Assembly: GCF_000258175.1 (NCBI RefSeq) | Contig: NZ_JH636049.1 | Coordinates: forward strand, 1,713,482-1,777,481 | Direction of reading: 5' to 3' | Source of the DNA: Saccharomonospora xinjiangensis XJ-54 | GTDB taxonomy: Bacteria; Actinomycetota; Actinomycetes; Mycobacteriales; Pseudonocardiaceae | Length of the DNA: 64,000 bases | Shown: positions 26,614 to 35,264 of the stretch, in pieces | How the letters are laid out: every line of letters begins with the position of its first letter | Position numbering within the stretch: position 1 is the first letter of the stretch | Position numbers and translations under genes: made by a program | The notes under the pieces: generated by a model | Told to the model about the DNA's origin: nothing | The model's input: only the letters and a program-made list of their open reading frames with translations | Database searches by the model: none

Positions 26614-28494
26614 CTAGTCGTACGTCCCCTCCACCACCCACGCCGGACCACGGCCTGGTTCGGCGCTCCACCGGAGCAGGAACGCTTCCACCTGCCCTGC
26701 CGACTCACCCGGCCCTGCCGACTCACCCGGCCCTGCCGACTCACCCGGCCCTGCCGACTCACCCGGGCCTGCTGCTTCACCCCGCCATACCGGCTCGCCC
26801 CGGCCCGCAGCCTCAGTCGGCTCGCCTTGTCCGCGCCGTTCGGCGTCGAGCACCACTTGCAGGCGAGCATGCGCACCCTCGCCGTCCGGTGCCCACCAGC
26901 GGGCCTGCACCACCCATGGCCCCGCCCACTCGACGACCTGACGGGGACCGCCGTCACCGAAGGCCACCTGAGACGGGGCCGCCGTGACCTCGTTGCGCGC
27001 GGTGATGCCCACCTCTGTGCCGTCGGCTGCTGTCACGACAGCGGCGGGAGGCGGGTCGTGGACCGTGGCAGGGGACGGAGCGGGCAGCCGTCCCGGCCAC
27101 GGCGCGTCGCCCTTGTCGGCGGGCTCGCCAGGTGAACGCCGCTCGCCCCACGGCACCAACCGCACCCGTTCGCCCGGCCCCCGGCCGCCTTCCAGCACAG
27201 CCGTGACGACACCCTCCGGGCCCAGCAACCCCTGCACATGCACCAGCGACCTGCCCGCGCGGTCGGACTCGGGGGTGTGCTCGGCCGCGCCCCCACCCGG
27301 CCACAACCCCAGTTGCAGCGACTCCCCCTCCACGAGCTCCTCGGGGACCAAGCGCAGCAGGCTCACCCCCGCCGTTGGGCGGTTGCCGTCTCCCGTCCGC
27401 AGCCAGCCCTCGAACTGCCAGCGGACGCGGTCGGCGACCCCGTCCGCGGTGAGTGGCTCGGCACAGCGCCAGACCCTGCCCAGTTCCTCACCGTTCTCCG
27501 TGGTGGCGTAGATCCCCAGCCGAGTGCAGGCCAGTCCCCGTGCGGCCAGCCCGGAGTGGAACCGCGTCGCCAGTGTCCTCGCCGTGAACGCCGCCGTATC
27601 CACCCGATCCAGCGCGGGGTCGAACGACTCGACGAGTTCCAGTTCCGGCGGTGGGGTTCGCCGGAAGGGCGGCCGTTCGTCACGGCCTCTCGCCAGCCGG
27701 TGAGCCACGAGGCCGGTCAGGCCGAACCGGGCTGTGACGTCGCGTTCGGCGAGCGCCGCGAAGGCACCGATGGTCCGCAGGCCGAGCCTGCGCAGCAGGT
27801 CAACCAGTTCCGCCCGTTCCGATCCTGGCTGGTCGAGTTCGGCGATGTTCAACGGCGCAAGGAACTCCGGAGTGGCACCGGGTTCCACGAACACCCCGCG
27901 TTGTGCCGCCACTGTGGCGGCGAACAACCCGTCGGCGATACCGATCTGACACTCCACACCCGCGTGAGCGGCGACGTGGTCCATCAACTGTTCGGCAAGC
28001 GGCAGTTCTCCCCCGAAGTAGGCGGTGGCCCCGCCGACAGGCACCGCCACGAGCCCCGGCCGCACGACCTCGACACCGACGACGAGTTCCTCCACCGCCG
28101 AGGCAACGGACTCGAACAGCCGCGCATCCCTGTCCTCGTCGGCGGTGAACACCGTCAGCTCGGGGCACCGTGACTGCGCCTCCCTGCGGCGCATCCCGCT
28201 GACGACCCCGGCTTTGCGGGCAGCGGGAGAGCACGACACGACGCGGTTGCCCGCGACAACGGCAGCAGCGGAAGCGCTGTGGGGAGACACCCTCGCCGAG
28301 GCGCAGGCCGCCACCACAGACCAGTCAGGGCACCACAAGACCAGCCGCCGCGCAGGGGCGGAGAGGGACACCCCTGAAGGTGCGGAAGGCACAGAAGATC
28401 CTGAAGACACCGCCGCTCCCGAAGGCACGGAAGGTGCCGACGACGCCGAAGGCGCTGATGACACCGGGGATCCTGGAGGCGCGGTCCTGGTCAT
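26614..28494 (-). CDS. imuB: ImuB, non-catalytic Y-family polymerase-like mutasome adaptor
   Basis: This is a 626-residue protein. A low-complexity Ser/Pro/Ala N-terminus (1-45) precedes a Y-family polymerase-like body (LVLWCPDWSVVAA..., LFESVASAVEELV). The acidic catalytic residues of active Y polymerases are not evident, as expected for ImuB. QLGLW at 394-398 resembles the QLPLW beta-clamp-binding motif of mycobacterial ImuB. ImuB bridges the clamp, ImuA' and DnaE2. A run of GPGESA repeats lies near the C-terminus. Its ATG overlaps the imuA' stop (ATGA), giving coupled translation. Confidence 0.93.
   Translation of the reverse strand: MTRTAPPGSPVSSAPSASSAPSVPSGAAVSSGSSVPSAPSGVSLSAPARRLVLWCPDWSVVAACASARVSPHSASAAAVVAGNRVVSCSPAARKAGVVSGMRRREAQSRCPELTVFTADEDRDARLFESVASAVEELVVGVEVVRPGLVAVPVGGATAYFGGELPLAEQLMDHVAAHAGVECQIGIADGLFAATVAAQRGVFVEPGATPEFLAPLNIAELDQPGSERAELVDLLRRLGLRTIGAFAALAERDVTARFGLTGLVAHRLARGRDERPPFRRTPPPELELVESFDPALDRVDTAAFTARTLATRFHSGLAARGLACTRLGIYATTENGEELGRVWRCAEPLTADGVADRVRWQFEGWLRTGDGNRPTAGVSLLRLVPEELVEGESLQLGLWPGGGAAEHTPESDRAGRSLVHVQGLLGPEGVVTAVLEGGRGPGERVRLVPWGERRSPGEPADKGDAPWPGRLPAPSPATVHDPPPAAVVTAADGTEVGITARNEVTAAPSQVAFGDGGPRQVVEWAGPWVVQARWWAPDGEGAHARLQVVLDAERRGQGEPTEAAGRGEPVWRGEAAGPGESAGPGESAGPGESAGPGESAGQVEAFLLRWSAEPGRGPAWVVEGTYD
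26695..26766. repeat. four perfect tandem 18-bp repeats inside imuB
   Basis: CCCTGCCGACTCACCCGG is repeated four times without a mismatch, followed by a degenerate fifth unit. On the coding strand each unit encodes the six residues PGESAG, so copy-number changes would keep the frame. The repeat lies in the C-terminal linker of ImuB. Confidence 0.93.
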
Positions 28495-29303
28495 CCGACC
28501 TCCCTCACCGGCAGTGCCGGAGCGGGGACGGCCACACCGGCGACCGTGGTGGAGGAAGCAGAGGAAGGAGCGGGCCCAGACACCCGTGCCACGCCGTCCG
28601 GCCCCGGCAGCAATACCGTGGCCCGTGTCGGCCGAGCCAGAGCCGCCCTACCTGTGGCTTCGACTACCACTTCCCTGGCGCGCAGGTAACCGTAGCCGCC
28701 GTCGGTGCCGGTCCACCGCACCGTCCGGCACCTCAACTCGACTTCCGCGCCCGGCCACGCTCCGAGGGAAAGCAGTACCGCGCCACGCTGCCGCGCCCTG
28801 GCCGACAACCGCCGCGCGAGTGTCTCGCCGCCTTTCCCTTGAGGAGGACGCGCCGCCACGAGGTCGAGCCCGTCGAGCAGGGCGGCGGTGACCGCCGGGA
28901 ACTCCGCGCCAGGGTAGGGAACCAGCGCGAACCTGCTGAGTTCCACCCCGAGTTCCTCGGCGGCCACCAAGCCCAGCCGCGGCAACCCCACCACCGCGGC
29001 CCATGACCCCCGCGCCGTCGCCTCGGCGAGCAGGGTGAGCAGAAGTGACGTCGAGCCCCTGACCGACACCGTGCTACCCCGGCGCAACCCCTCATGGGGC
29101 AGCAGCCCGGCGAGAGCGGGCGCCACGGGGAGCACCTGCCCCGCCGCCTTCGCGTGCACAGCGGCATCGGCCACAGCGCTGGCCGTGCTCACCCCCGGCA
29201 GTGACGCCAGCCGAGCGACGGTACCCCTGGAAACTCCCGTTCGCTCTGGCCGGAACCTCGTCACCGACCCCTGGGATACGCCCACGGGCGAGCCTTCGGA
29301 CAT
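28491..29303 (-). CDS. imuA': ImuA', RecA-like mutasome component
   Basis: This 270-residue protein resembles the RecA-fold ImuA'/SulA-like proteins of actinobacteria (LLPHEGLRRGSTVSVRGSTSLLLTLLAEATARGSWAAVVGLP is the region of the Walker-type loop, though a canonical GKT is missing). It takes part in SOS mutagenesis with ImuB and DnaE2. The frame opens at a GTG at 29312, but the ATG at 29303 has GGGGAGGTGAG directly upstream. It is the first gene of the operon, 88 bases downstream of a perfect SOS box. Confidence 0.88.
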   Translation of the reverse strand: MSEGSPVGVSQGSVTRFRPERTGVSRGTVARLASLPGVSTASAVADAAVHAKAAGQVLPVAPALAGLLPHEGLRRGSTVSVRGSTSLLLTLLAEATARGSWAAVVGLPRLGLVAAEELGVELSRFALVPYPGAEFPAVTAALLDGLDLVAARPPQGKGGETLARRLSARARQRGAVLLSLGAWPGAEVELRCRTVRWTGTDGGYGYLRAREVVVEATGRAALARPTRATVLLPGPDGVARVSGPAPSSASSTTVAGVAVPAPALPVREVG

Positions 29304-29391
29304 CGACCTCACCTCCCCTCACACCGACTTCGCGTCTGCCGATCCGGAAGCGAATCGACGGACGTGGGTTACGCCGCGGGGAAGACGGCAA

Positions 29392-29407
29392 TCGAACGCA
29401 TGTTCGA
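29392..29407. promoter_or_regulatory. LexA (SOS) box upstream of imuA'-imuB-dnaE2
   Basis: TCGAACGCATGTTCGA is a perfect 6-4-6 palindrome and matches the actinobacterial/Gram-positive LexA consensus (TCGAAC-N4-GTTCGA). It lies 89 bases upstream of the imuA' start. Cleavage of LexA after DNA damage would release the whole mutasome operon. Confidence 0.92.
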
Positions 29408-29424
29408 CAGCCTCAGTAAACGAC

Positions 29425-29454
29425 GGTGCCCCCGCACTGTCAAGCGGGGGCACC
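29425..29454 (-). terminator. terminator hairpin downstream of the epoxide hydrolase gene
   Basis: GGTGCCCCCGC and GCGGGGGCACC form a perfect 11-bp stem with an 8-nt loop, 27 bases beyond the hydrolase stop. It separates the hydrolase transcript from the SOS promoter of imuA'. Confidence 0.88.
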
Positions 29455-29480
29455 GGGTCGAGTGATGCAGAACGCGCTGC

Positions 29481-30602
29481 TCAGCGCAGTGAACCGAAGA
29501 ACTTCCTCAGGTCCGCCACCATCAGGTCGGGTACCTGATGCGCTGCGTAGTGACCACCGCGCTCCAGTTCGGTCCAGTGCACGAGCTTCGAGTGGTCCCG
29601 CTCGGCGAAACGCCGGATCGTCTGGAAGTCCTCCGGCGGCATGGCCAGCCCCATCGGCACGGCGGTCGGCTCGGTGGCAGGTTCGACGCGAGCGTTCTCG
29701 TAGTAGAACCGGGCCGCCGAGGCCGCTGTCCTGGTGAACCAGTACAGCGTCACGTTATCGAGCGTGAAATCCGGGTCCACGGCCTCGCCGAAGAGCTGCC
29801 CGTTCCACGCGAGCTGCCCGACGGGCGAGTCCTGCAACGCGAACGCCAGCGTCTGCGGCTGCTGCGATTGCAGCGTATTGAACGCGCCCATCTTCTCCCA
29901 GAACCAGTTCAGGTGCTTCAGCGCGGCGGCCTCCTGCTCGGAGAGATCCGTCATCTCGGCGGGATCGCCGCTCGGGAAGGAGAAGATCTGGGTGACGTGC
30001 ACGCCGACCACGTTGTCCGGGGCGATCCTGCCCACCTCGGGCGACACGATGGACCCGCCGTCGTTACCCACGGCGCCGTACCGGGTGTAGCCCAGCCTGC
30101 TCATCAGCTCGGCCCACGCCGCCGCGACGCGCCGGACGTTCCAGCCCTTCTCCTGCGTCGGCCCAGAGAACCCGAAGCCGGGCACCGACGGAATCACCAC
30201 GTGGAACGCCTGCGAGGGGTCGCCGCCGTGCGCCCTCGGGTTGGTGAGCGGCTCGATCAGGTCGAGGTACTCGACGAACGAGCCTGGCCAGCCGTGCGTG
30301 AGGATGAGCGGCAACGCGTCGGGCTCCGGCGAGGTGACGTGCAGGAAGTGGATGTTCTGCCCGTCGATCTCGGTGGTGAACTGCGGGTAGGCGTTGACCC
30401 GCTGTTCGAACGCCCTCCAGTCGTAGCCGTCGGCCCAGTACTCGGCGAGCGTGCGCACGTAGTCCACGGTGACGCCGTAGTCGCCGCCCACGCCGGGAAG
30501 CTCGTCGGGGAACCTCGCCGCGCGGACCCTGGCTCGCAGGTCGTCCAGGTCGGCCTGCGGAACGTCGATGCGGAAGGGGCGGATGTCGGTGCTGTTCGTC
30601 AT
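29481..30602 (-). CDS. epoxide hydrolase, EHN-type alpha/beta hydrolase
   Basis: This 373-residue enzyme has an N-terminal EHN domain (about residues 5-105, RPFRIDVPQADLDDLRARV) followed by an alpha/beta-hydrolase fold. Visible catalytic parts are the oxyanion region HGWPGS, the nucleophile loop VGNDGGS and the C-terminal His in RGGHYAAHQVPDL. It resembles soluble epoxide hydrolases of the microsomal/juvenile-hormone type, which open epoxides to diols. The native substrate is unknown. It is divergent from a WYL regulator across 62 bases holding an inverted repeat. Confidence 0.9.
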   Translation of the reverse strand: MTNSTDIRPFRIDVPQADLDDLRARVRAARFPDELPGVGGDYGVTVDYVRTLAEYWADGYDWRAFEQRVNAYPQFTTEIDGQNIHFLHVTSPEPDALPLILTHGWPGSFVEYLDLIEPLTNPRAHGGDPSQAFHVVIPSVPGFGFSGPTQEKGWNVRRVAAAWAELMSRLGYTRYGAVGNDGGSIVSPEVGRIAPDNVVGVHVTQIFSFPSGDPAEMTDLSEQEAAALKHLNWFWEKMGAFNTLQSQQPQTLAFALQDSPVGQLAWNGQLFGEAVDPDFTLDNVTLYWFTRTAASAARFYYENARVEPATEPTAVPMGLAMPPEDFQTIRRFAERDHSKLVHWTELERGGHYAAHQVPDLMVADLRKFFGSLR

Positions 30603-30621
30603 GTCTGCAAAGCTACGGCGC

Positions 30622-30646
30622 CTTTAGGCACACTTCGTTCCTAAAG
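30622..30646. promoter_or_regulatory. inverted repeat operator between epoxide hydrolase and WYL regulator
   Basis: CTTTAGG-N11-CCTAAAG is a perfect inverted repeat in the 62-bp divergent intergenic region. The neighbouring YafY/WYL protein is the obvious candidate ligand. It would control both genes. Confidence 0.7.
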
Positions 30647-30664
30647 AAGAGGGACACTGAAAAA

Positions 30665-31648
30665 ATGTTGGAAACTTCGGCACGCCTGCTGCGACTGCTC
30701 GCCCTGCTTCAAACACCGCGCGAGTGGCGGGGAACGGAATTGGCCACCCGGCTGGACGTCTCTCCTCGCACCGTGCGCAACGACATCGAACGGCTCCGCA
30801 CGCTCGGCTACCCCGTCCACGCCACCCGCGGTTCCTCCGGCGGCTACCGCCTCGAAGCGGGCGCGAACGTGCCGCCCCTGCTGCTCGACGACGACGAGGC
30901 GGTGGCCGTGGCCGTCGGTCTCCGCACGGCCGCGGGAGGCAGCATCACCGGCATCGAGGAGACCTCCCTGCGCGCGCTGGCCAAACTCGAACGCGTCCTG
31001 CCCTCACGGTTGCGGCACCGGTTGAACGCGCTCACCACGTACACCACGGCCGTACCGAGGGACGACCGCGGCCCGACCGTGAACGCGGACGTGCTCACCA
31101 CCCTGGTCACGGCGGCACGCGACCACGAGATCCTTCGCTTCGACTACCGCGCCCACGACGGCGAACAGTCCCGGCGCATCACCGAACCACACCGGGTCGT
31201 CACGTGGGGGCGGCGCTGGTATCTGCTGGCCTGGGACGTCGAGCGCGAGGACTGGCGGACCTACCGTGTCGATCGGATGACACCGAAGATCCCCACGGGG
31301 CCACGGTTCACCCCGCGCGAGATCCCCGGTGGCGACGCGGCCGCGCACGTCTCCCGTGGCGTGTCGTCGGCGGCGTGGCGCCATCGCGCCAGCGTCGTGG
31401 TGCACGCCCCTGCCGCGAAGGTCACCGAACGCCTCTCCCCCGCCGTCGGCGTCGTGGAGGCCATCGACGAACACACGTGCGTGCTGCACACGGGCGCCGA
31501 CACGGTGGAGGTCCTCGCCGTCTATCTCGGCCTGCTCGGCGCGCCCTTCGAGGTCACGGACCCACCCGAGCTGGTGGCACACGTGCGGGAGCTGGCGTCC
31601 CGGTACGCGGCGGCGACCCCGTCAGGAAAGAACGAGGTCGGCACCTGA
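30665..31648 (+). CDS. YafY-type HTH-WYL transcriptional regulator
   Basis: This 327-residue protein has an N-terminal winged helix (residues about 5-60, GTELATRLDVSPRTVRNDIERLRTLGYPVHATRGSSGGYRL), a WYL domain (about 140-215, HRVVTWGRRWYLLAWD) and a C-terminal WCX-like extension. WYL domains sense ligands such as nucleotides or ssDNA. The ATG start is preceded by a weak GAGGGAC element. Its divergent position suggests control of the epoxide hydrolase. Confidence 0.9.
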   Translation: MLETSARLLRLLALLQTPREWRGTELATRLDVSPRTVRNDIERLRTLGYPVHATRGSSGGYRLEAGANVPPLLLDDDEAVAVAVGLRTAAGGSITGIEETSLRALAKLERVLPSRLRHRLNALTTYTTAVPRDDRGPTVNADVLTTLVTAARDHEILRFDYRAHDGEQSRRITEPHRVVTWGRRWYLLAWDVEREDWRTYRVDRMTPKIPTGPRFTPREIPGGDAAAHVSRGVSSAAWRHRASVVVHAPAAKVTERLSPAVGVVEAIDEHTCVLHTGADTVEVLAVYLGLLGAPFEVTDPPELVAHVRELASRYAAATPSGKNEVGT

Positions 31649-31691
31649 GCACGCGGGGATTTCAATCGACGTCCTCGGGCATCCGCAGGTG

Positions 31692-33275
31692 TCAGTGGGT
31701 GAAATGCCGGGTTCCGGTGAAGTAGACCGTGGCTCCCACGGCCTCGGCCGCGGCGATCACTTCCGCGTCCCTCACCGAACCGCCGGGCTGCACCACCGCG
31801 CGCACACCGGCGTCGAGCAGCACCTGGAGCCCGTCGGGGAACGGGAAGAACGCGTCCGAGGCCGCCACAGCGTCCTTCGCGCGCTCGCCTGCCCTGCTCA
31901 CGGCCAGCCGTGCCGCGTCAACGCGGTTCACCTGGCCCATCCCCACACCCACGGTGGCCTGGCCGTGCGCGAGCAGGATCGCGTTCGACTTCACCGACCT
32001 GATCGCTCGCCACGCGAACGCCAGGTCGGCCAGGGCCGCGGCGTCGGCGGGCTCGCCGGTGGCGAGTGTCCAGTTGGCCACGTCGTCGCCCTCGGCGTCG
32101 ATGCGGTCGGCGGTCTGCACGAGCACACCACCGGAGATCGGCCTCAGCTCCGTTTCCTCGGAGCCGAGGCGATCCGGAAGGCGCAGCAACCGGATGTTCT
32201 TCTTGCGCCGCAACACTTCCAGTGCGTCGTCGTCGAAGCCGGGTGCGAGCACGACCTCGGTGAACACGTCCGCGATCTGCTCCGCCATCTCCAGGGTCAC
32301 CGGCCGGTTGGCCGCGATCACCCCGCCGAAGGCCGACACCGGGTCACACGCGTGTGCCTTCCGATGCGCGTCGGCGATGTCCACCCCCACCGCGATGCCG
32401 CACGGGTTGGCGTGCTTGATGATCGCCACGGCCGGGTCGGTGAAGTCGAACGCCGCCCTGCGCGCCGAATCGGTGTCAACGTAGTTGTTGTACGACATCT
32501 CCTTGCCGTGCAACTGCTCGGCGTATGCGAGGCCACCACCGTCCTTGCCGCGGTAGATCGCGGCCCGCTGGTGCGGGTTCTCGCCGTAGCGCAGTACGGC
32601 GTGACGCTGCCAGGAACCACCGAGGAAGCTGGGGAAACCGCTCTCGCTCGCCTCGGCGTCGGGCGCATAGGAACTCGCGAACCACGACGCCACCGCCGTG
32701 TCGTAGGCGGCGGTGTGTGCGAAGGCCTCCGCCGCGAGACGGCGGCGCTCTTCGAGGTCGAACCCACCGTCACGCACCCGCTGAAGCACCCAGTCGTACC
32801 GCGACGGGTCCACGACGACCGCGACGCTCGCATGGTTCTTCGCCGCCGCGCGCACCATCGCGGGGCCACCGATGTCGATGTTCTCGACGCAGTCGTCCGG
32901 CCCCGCCCCCGATGCGACCGTGCTCTCGAACGGGTACAGATTCACCACGAGCAGCTCGAACGGAGCGATGTCGAGCGAACGCAGCTGAGCGAGGTGGTCC
33001 TCGCGTGTCGTGTCGGCGAGCAACCCGGCGTGCACCCTCGGGTGCAGCGTCTTCACCCTGCCGTCGAACGACTCCGGGAACCCGGTGACCTCCTCGACCG
33101 GCGTCACGGGCACACCCGCCGCGGCGATGACCTTCGCCGTTCCGCCCGTCGAGACGATCTCGACCCCCGCCGCGTGCAGCCCGGTGGCCAGTTCCAGCAG
33201 CCCGCTCTTGTCGGACACACCGATCAACGCACGCCGCACGGGCCGCCTGCCCGCCTCCGGGGTCCGCTCGCTCAC
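31692..33275 (-). CDS. purH: AICAR formyltransferase / IMP cyclohydrolase
   Basis: This 527-residue bifunctional enzyme catalyses the last two steps of IMP synthesis. The N-terminal MGS-like cyclohydrolase domain ([32 protein letters not shown]) is followed by the formyltransferase domain ([29 protein letters not shown]). The GTG at 33275 overlaps the purN stop (GTGA) and follows GGTGAGG, so it was preferred to the in-frame start at 33308. It uses 10-formyl-THF and is co-translated with purN. Confidence 0.95.
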   Translation of the reverse strand: MSERTPEAGRRPVRRALIGVSDKSGLLELATGLHAAGVEIVSTGGTAKVIAAAGVPVTPVEEVTGFPESFDGRVKTLHPRVHAGLLADTTREDHLAQLRSLDIAPFELLVVNLYPFESTVASGAGPDDCVENIDIGGPAMVRAAAKNHASVAVVVDPSRYDWVLQRVRDGGFDLEERRRLAAEAFAHTAAYDTAVASWFASSYAPDAEASESGFPSFLGGSWQRHAVLRYGENPHQRAAIYRGKDGGGLAYAEQLHGKEMSYNNYVDTDSARRAAFDFTDPAVAIIKHANPCGIAVGVDIADAHRKAHACDPVSAFGGVIAANRPVTLEMAEQIADVFTEVVLAPGFDDDALEVLRRKKNIRLLRLPDRLGSEETELRPISGGVLVQTADRIDAEGDDVANWTLATGEPADAAALADLAFAWRAIRSVKSNAILLAHGQATVGVGMGQVNRVDAARLAVSRAGERAKDAVAASDAFFPFPDGLQVLLDAGVRAVVQPGGSVRDAEVIAAAEAVGATVYFTGTRHFTH

Positions 33276-33955
33276 GAGAACCTCACCTTCCGTCCGTCCA
33301 CAGTGCATCCGGCACGACCAAGTTTCGCGATGACGTCCACGAGAAGCCTGCGCTCCACGGCCTTGATGCGCTCGTGCAGCGTCGCCTCGTCGTCGCCCTG
33401 CTCCACGGCGACGGCCTCCTGCGCGATGATCGGCCCGGTGTCCACACCGGCGTCAACGAAATGGACCGTGCAGCCGGTGACCTTGACGCCGAGTTCCAGC
33501 GCGTCCGCGACGGCACGGATGCCGGGAAACGCGGGAAGCAGAGCGGGGTGCGTGTTCACGACCCTGTTGGGAAAGCGGGCGAGGAATTCAGGCCCGAGGA
33601 TCTTGAGGAAACCAGCCGAGACGACGAGGTCGGGATCGTGGGCGGCCACGGCCTCGGTGAGGGCCTTGTCCCACGCCGCCCGATCGGGATGGTCGCCGAC
33701 CTTCACCGTGAACGTCGGCACGCCGGCACTCTCGGCCCTGGCGAGTGCCCGCACCGCCTCGCGGTCGGTTCCCACCGCCACGACCTCGGCCGGGTAGGAC
33801 TCCTCGGCCGCCGCGTCGAGCACGGCCTGCAAAAGAGTTCCCGAACCGGAGGCGAGGACCACCGTCCTCGCCCGCGCCGGAAGCTGCAAACGGATAGCCA
33901 GTGGGATCTCCTCGCCGGGCGTGCGCCGTGCGCACGGCAACTGAGCTGGTGACAC
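33272..33955 (-). CDS. purN: phosphoribosylglycinamide formyltransferase (start uncertain)
   Basis: This enzyme transfers a formyl group from 10-formyl-THF to GAR in purine synthesis. Motifs are [15 protein letters not shown], the active-site run [18 protein letters not shown] and [15 protein letters not shown]. The family normally begins a few residues before LASGSG, near position 33900. No ATG, GTG or TTG with a good ribosome site is there; instead GAGGAG precedes a CTG at 33901 by six bases. The conventional GTG at 33955 is given as start but has no Shine-Dalgarno, so the true start may be the CTG. It overlaps purH and follows the PerM-like gene. Confidence 0.88.
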   Translation of the reverse strand: MSPAQLPCARRTPGEEIPLAIRLQLPARARTVVLASGSGTLLQAVLDAAAEESYPAEVVAVGTDREAVRALARAESAGVPTFTVKVGDHPDRAAWDKALTEAVAAHDPDLVVSAGFLKILGPEFLARFPNRVVNTHPALLPAFPGIRAVADALELGVKVTGCTVHFVDAGVDTGPIIAQEAVAVEQGDDEATLHERIKAVERRLLVDVIAKLGRAGCTVDGRKVRFS

Positions 33956-33960
33956 CAACC

Positions 33961-35160
33961 CTAAAGGCCGCGCCGCCGACCTTGCCGCCGAGGGGTGCGA
34001 CGGGAACTGGTGTTGCCGCCGGTCAGCCACGCCACGACGCTGCCGGGCACGACGACGAGCCCGAACGCGGTGAGCGAGAACACCTCGGCTCGCAGCGACA
34101 CAGGGCTGTACTCACCGCCGCCGAGCTGGCCCCCTGTGAACGCCGCCACCACCAGCGCGCAGAACCCGCACACCACCCCCGCCACGACCACGGCACGCAA
34201 CCGCGCACCGACGCCCCCTTCGACGTCCCGCAGAGACCAGCCGGCCAGCGCGCCGACGATCGCGGGAGCGGCGAGCAGCAGGGGCCACCACGAGCCGTAC
34301 TCGGCAGGCAGACCCGCGAGCACCGGGATCGCGGGCACCGGGCCGGGCGTCATCGAGAAGGCACTCACCGACACCGCCCCGAGCGTGAAGCCACCACCGG
34401 TGAGCACACTCGACGTGAGCACCACGGCGTTCGGCACGTACGCGATCGACAGCAACAGCATGCCCACCGCACTCCCCGGGTCGGGGGAGAACGCGTCGAA
34501 CAGCTTCCCCAGCGTTGACCACGCCGCCACCGTCGCCGCCGTGAATGCGATGGCGCCCAGCGCGACGACCGCGCAGAACGCGGCGAGGCCCGCACGCACC
34601 CCGCGCACGGCCACGGGGTCGAGCCGATCGAGCCACCACCCCGGCGACGCCGCCGCGACCCCCAGCAGGGCCGCGCCTGCCGCCAGTGCCGTCGGCAGCA
34701 CGATCGCGTCGGGGAACCGCGCCTCAACGGGGGAACCGATGGACACGCCGACGAAGACCACCGCGGTGAGTGCGTGCGCTCCCGCGACCACACCGACCAC
34801 GGCGATGCCACGGGACACAAACCCCGGCCTACTCCCGTCGAGGTCGTCGAGCCGGTAAACCGCCGACATCGCGGCGCGGAAGACCAGCAATCCGACGGCG
34901 AAAGTCGGCAAGAGTGGCAACACGCCGAGCGGTGCGCCACCGATGTCGAGCGGCACCTGGTACGCGGCCAGCCACGCGGGGCACGCGGCGGCCAGCACAC
35001 CTGCCGGGGAGAACTCAGTCCCCGGCGCGAGAGCCATCACGACGACAAGCACGCTCGCCACGATCGCGTACCCGGTGACGACCGGGCCTAACGCGGCGCC
35101 GACGAGCACCCGGACGCGGTCGAGTCCCACGCCCCGGTCGCCCACGGTCGGTCTGCCCAT
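33961..35160 (-). CDS. DUF6350 / PerM-like cell-division membrane protein
   Basis: This 399-residue protein has about 10 predicted transmembrane segments. It resembles the actinobacterial DUF6350 family, whose mycobacterial member (PerM) stabilises the divisome protein FtsB. In many actinobacteria the gene directly precedes purN-purH, as here. The ATG at 35160 was chosen over 35169 because AGGGTG precedes it by six bases. The C-terminus is basic (RRTPRRQGRRRG). Confidence 0.8.
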   Translation of the reverse strand: MGRPTVGDRGVGLDRVRVLVGAALGPVVTGYAIVASVLVVVMALAPGTEFSPAGVLAAACPAWLAAYQVPLDIGGAPLGVLPLLPTFAVGLLVFRAAMSAVYRLDDLDGSRPGFVSRGIAVVGVVAGAHALTAVVFVGVSIGSPVEARFPDAIVLPTALAAGAALLGVAAASPGWWLDRLDPVAVRGVRAGLAAFCAVVALGAIAFTAATVAAWSTLGKLFDAFSPDPGSAVGMLLLSIAYVPNAVVLTSSVLTGGGFTLGAVSVSAFSMTPGPVPAIPVLAGLPAEYGSWWPLLLAAPAIVGALAGWSLRDVEGGVGARLRAVVVAGVVCGFCALVVAAFTGGQLGGGEYSPVSLRAEVFSLTAFGLVVVPGSVVAWLTGGNTSSRRTPRRQGRRRGL

Positions 35161-35186
35161 GCTGGGCACCCTCGCACCCGTGCCCG

Positions 35187-35247
35187 CTCACGAGGGTGAG
35201 CCACGCCGCCACCGAGGACACGGTGGGACGGGGCTCACCCTCGTGAG
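35187..35247 (-). terminator. long inverted repeat downstream of the DUF5336 gene
   Basis: CTCACGAGGGTGAGCC and GGCTCACCCTCGTGAG are perfect 16-bp arms separated by 29 bases. The repeat lies 18 bases after the DUF5336 stop and just upstream of the PerM-like gene, so it probably terminates the former. The large loop is unusual for a simple terminator. Confidence 0.65.
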
Positions 35248-35264
35248 GATTGCGGGACGACGGA

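Noticed and set aside
29201..29419. Small + strand frame ending in NRTHVRQPQ
   Set aside because: It is produced by the LexA box and its flanks and is antisense to imuA'; no ribosome site.
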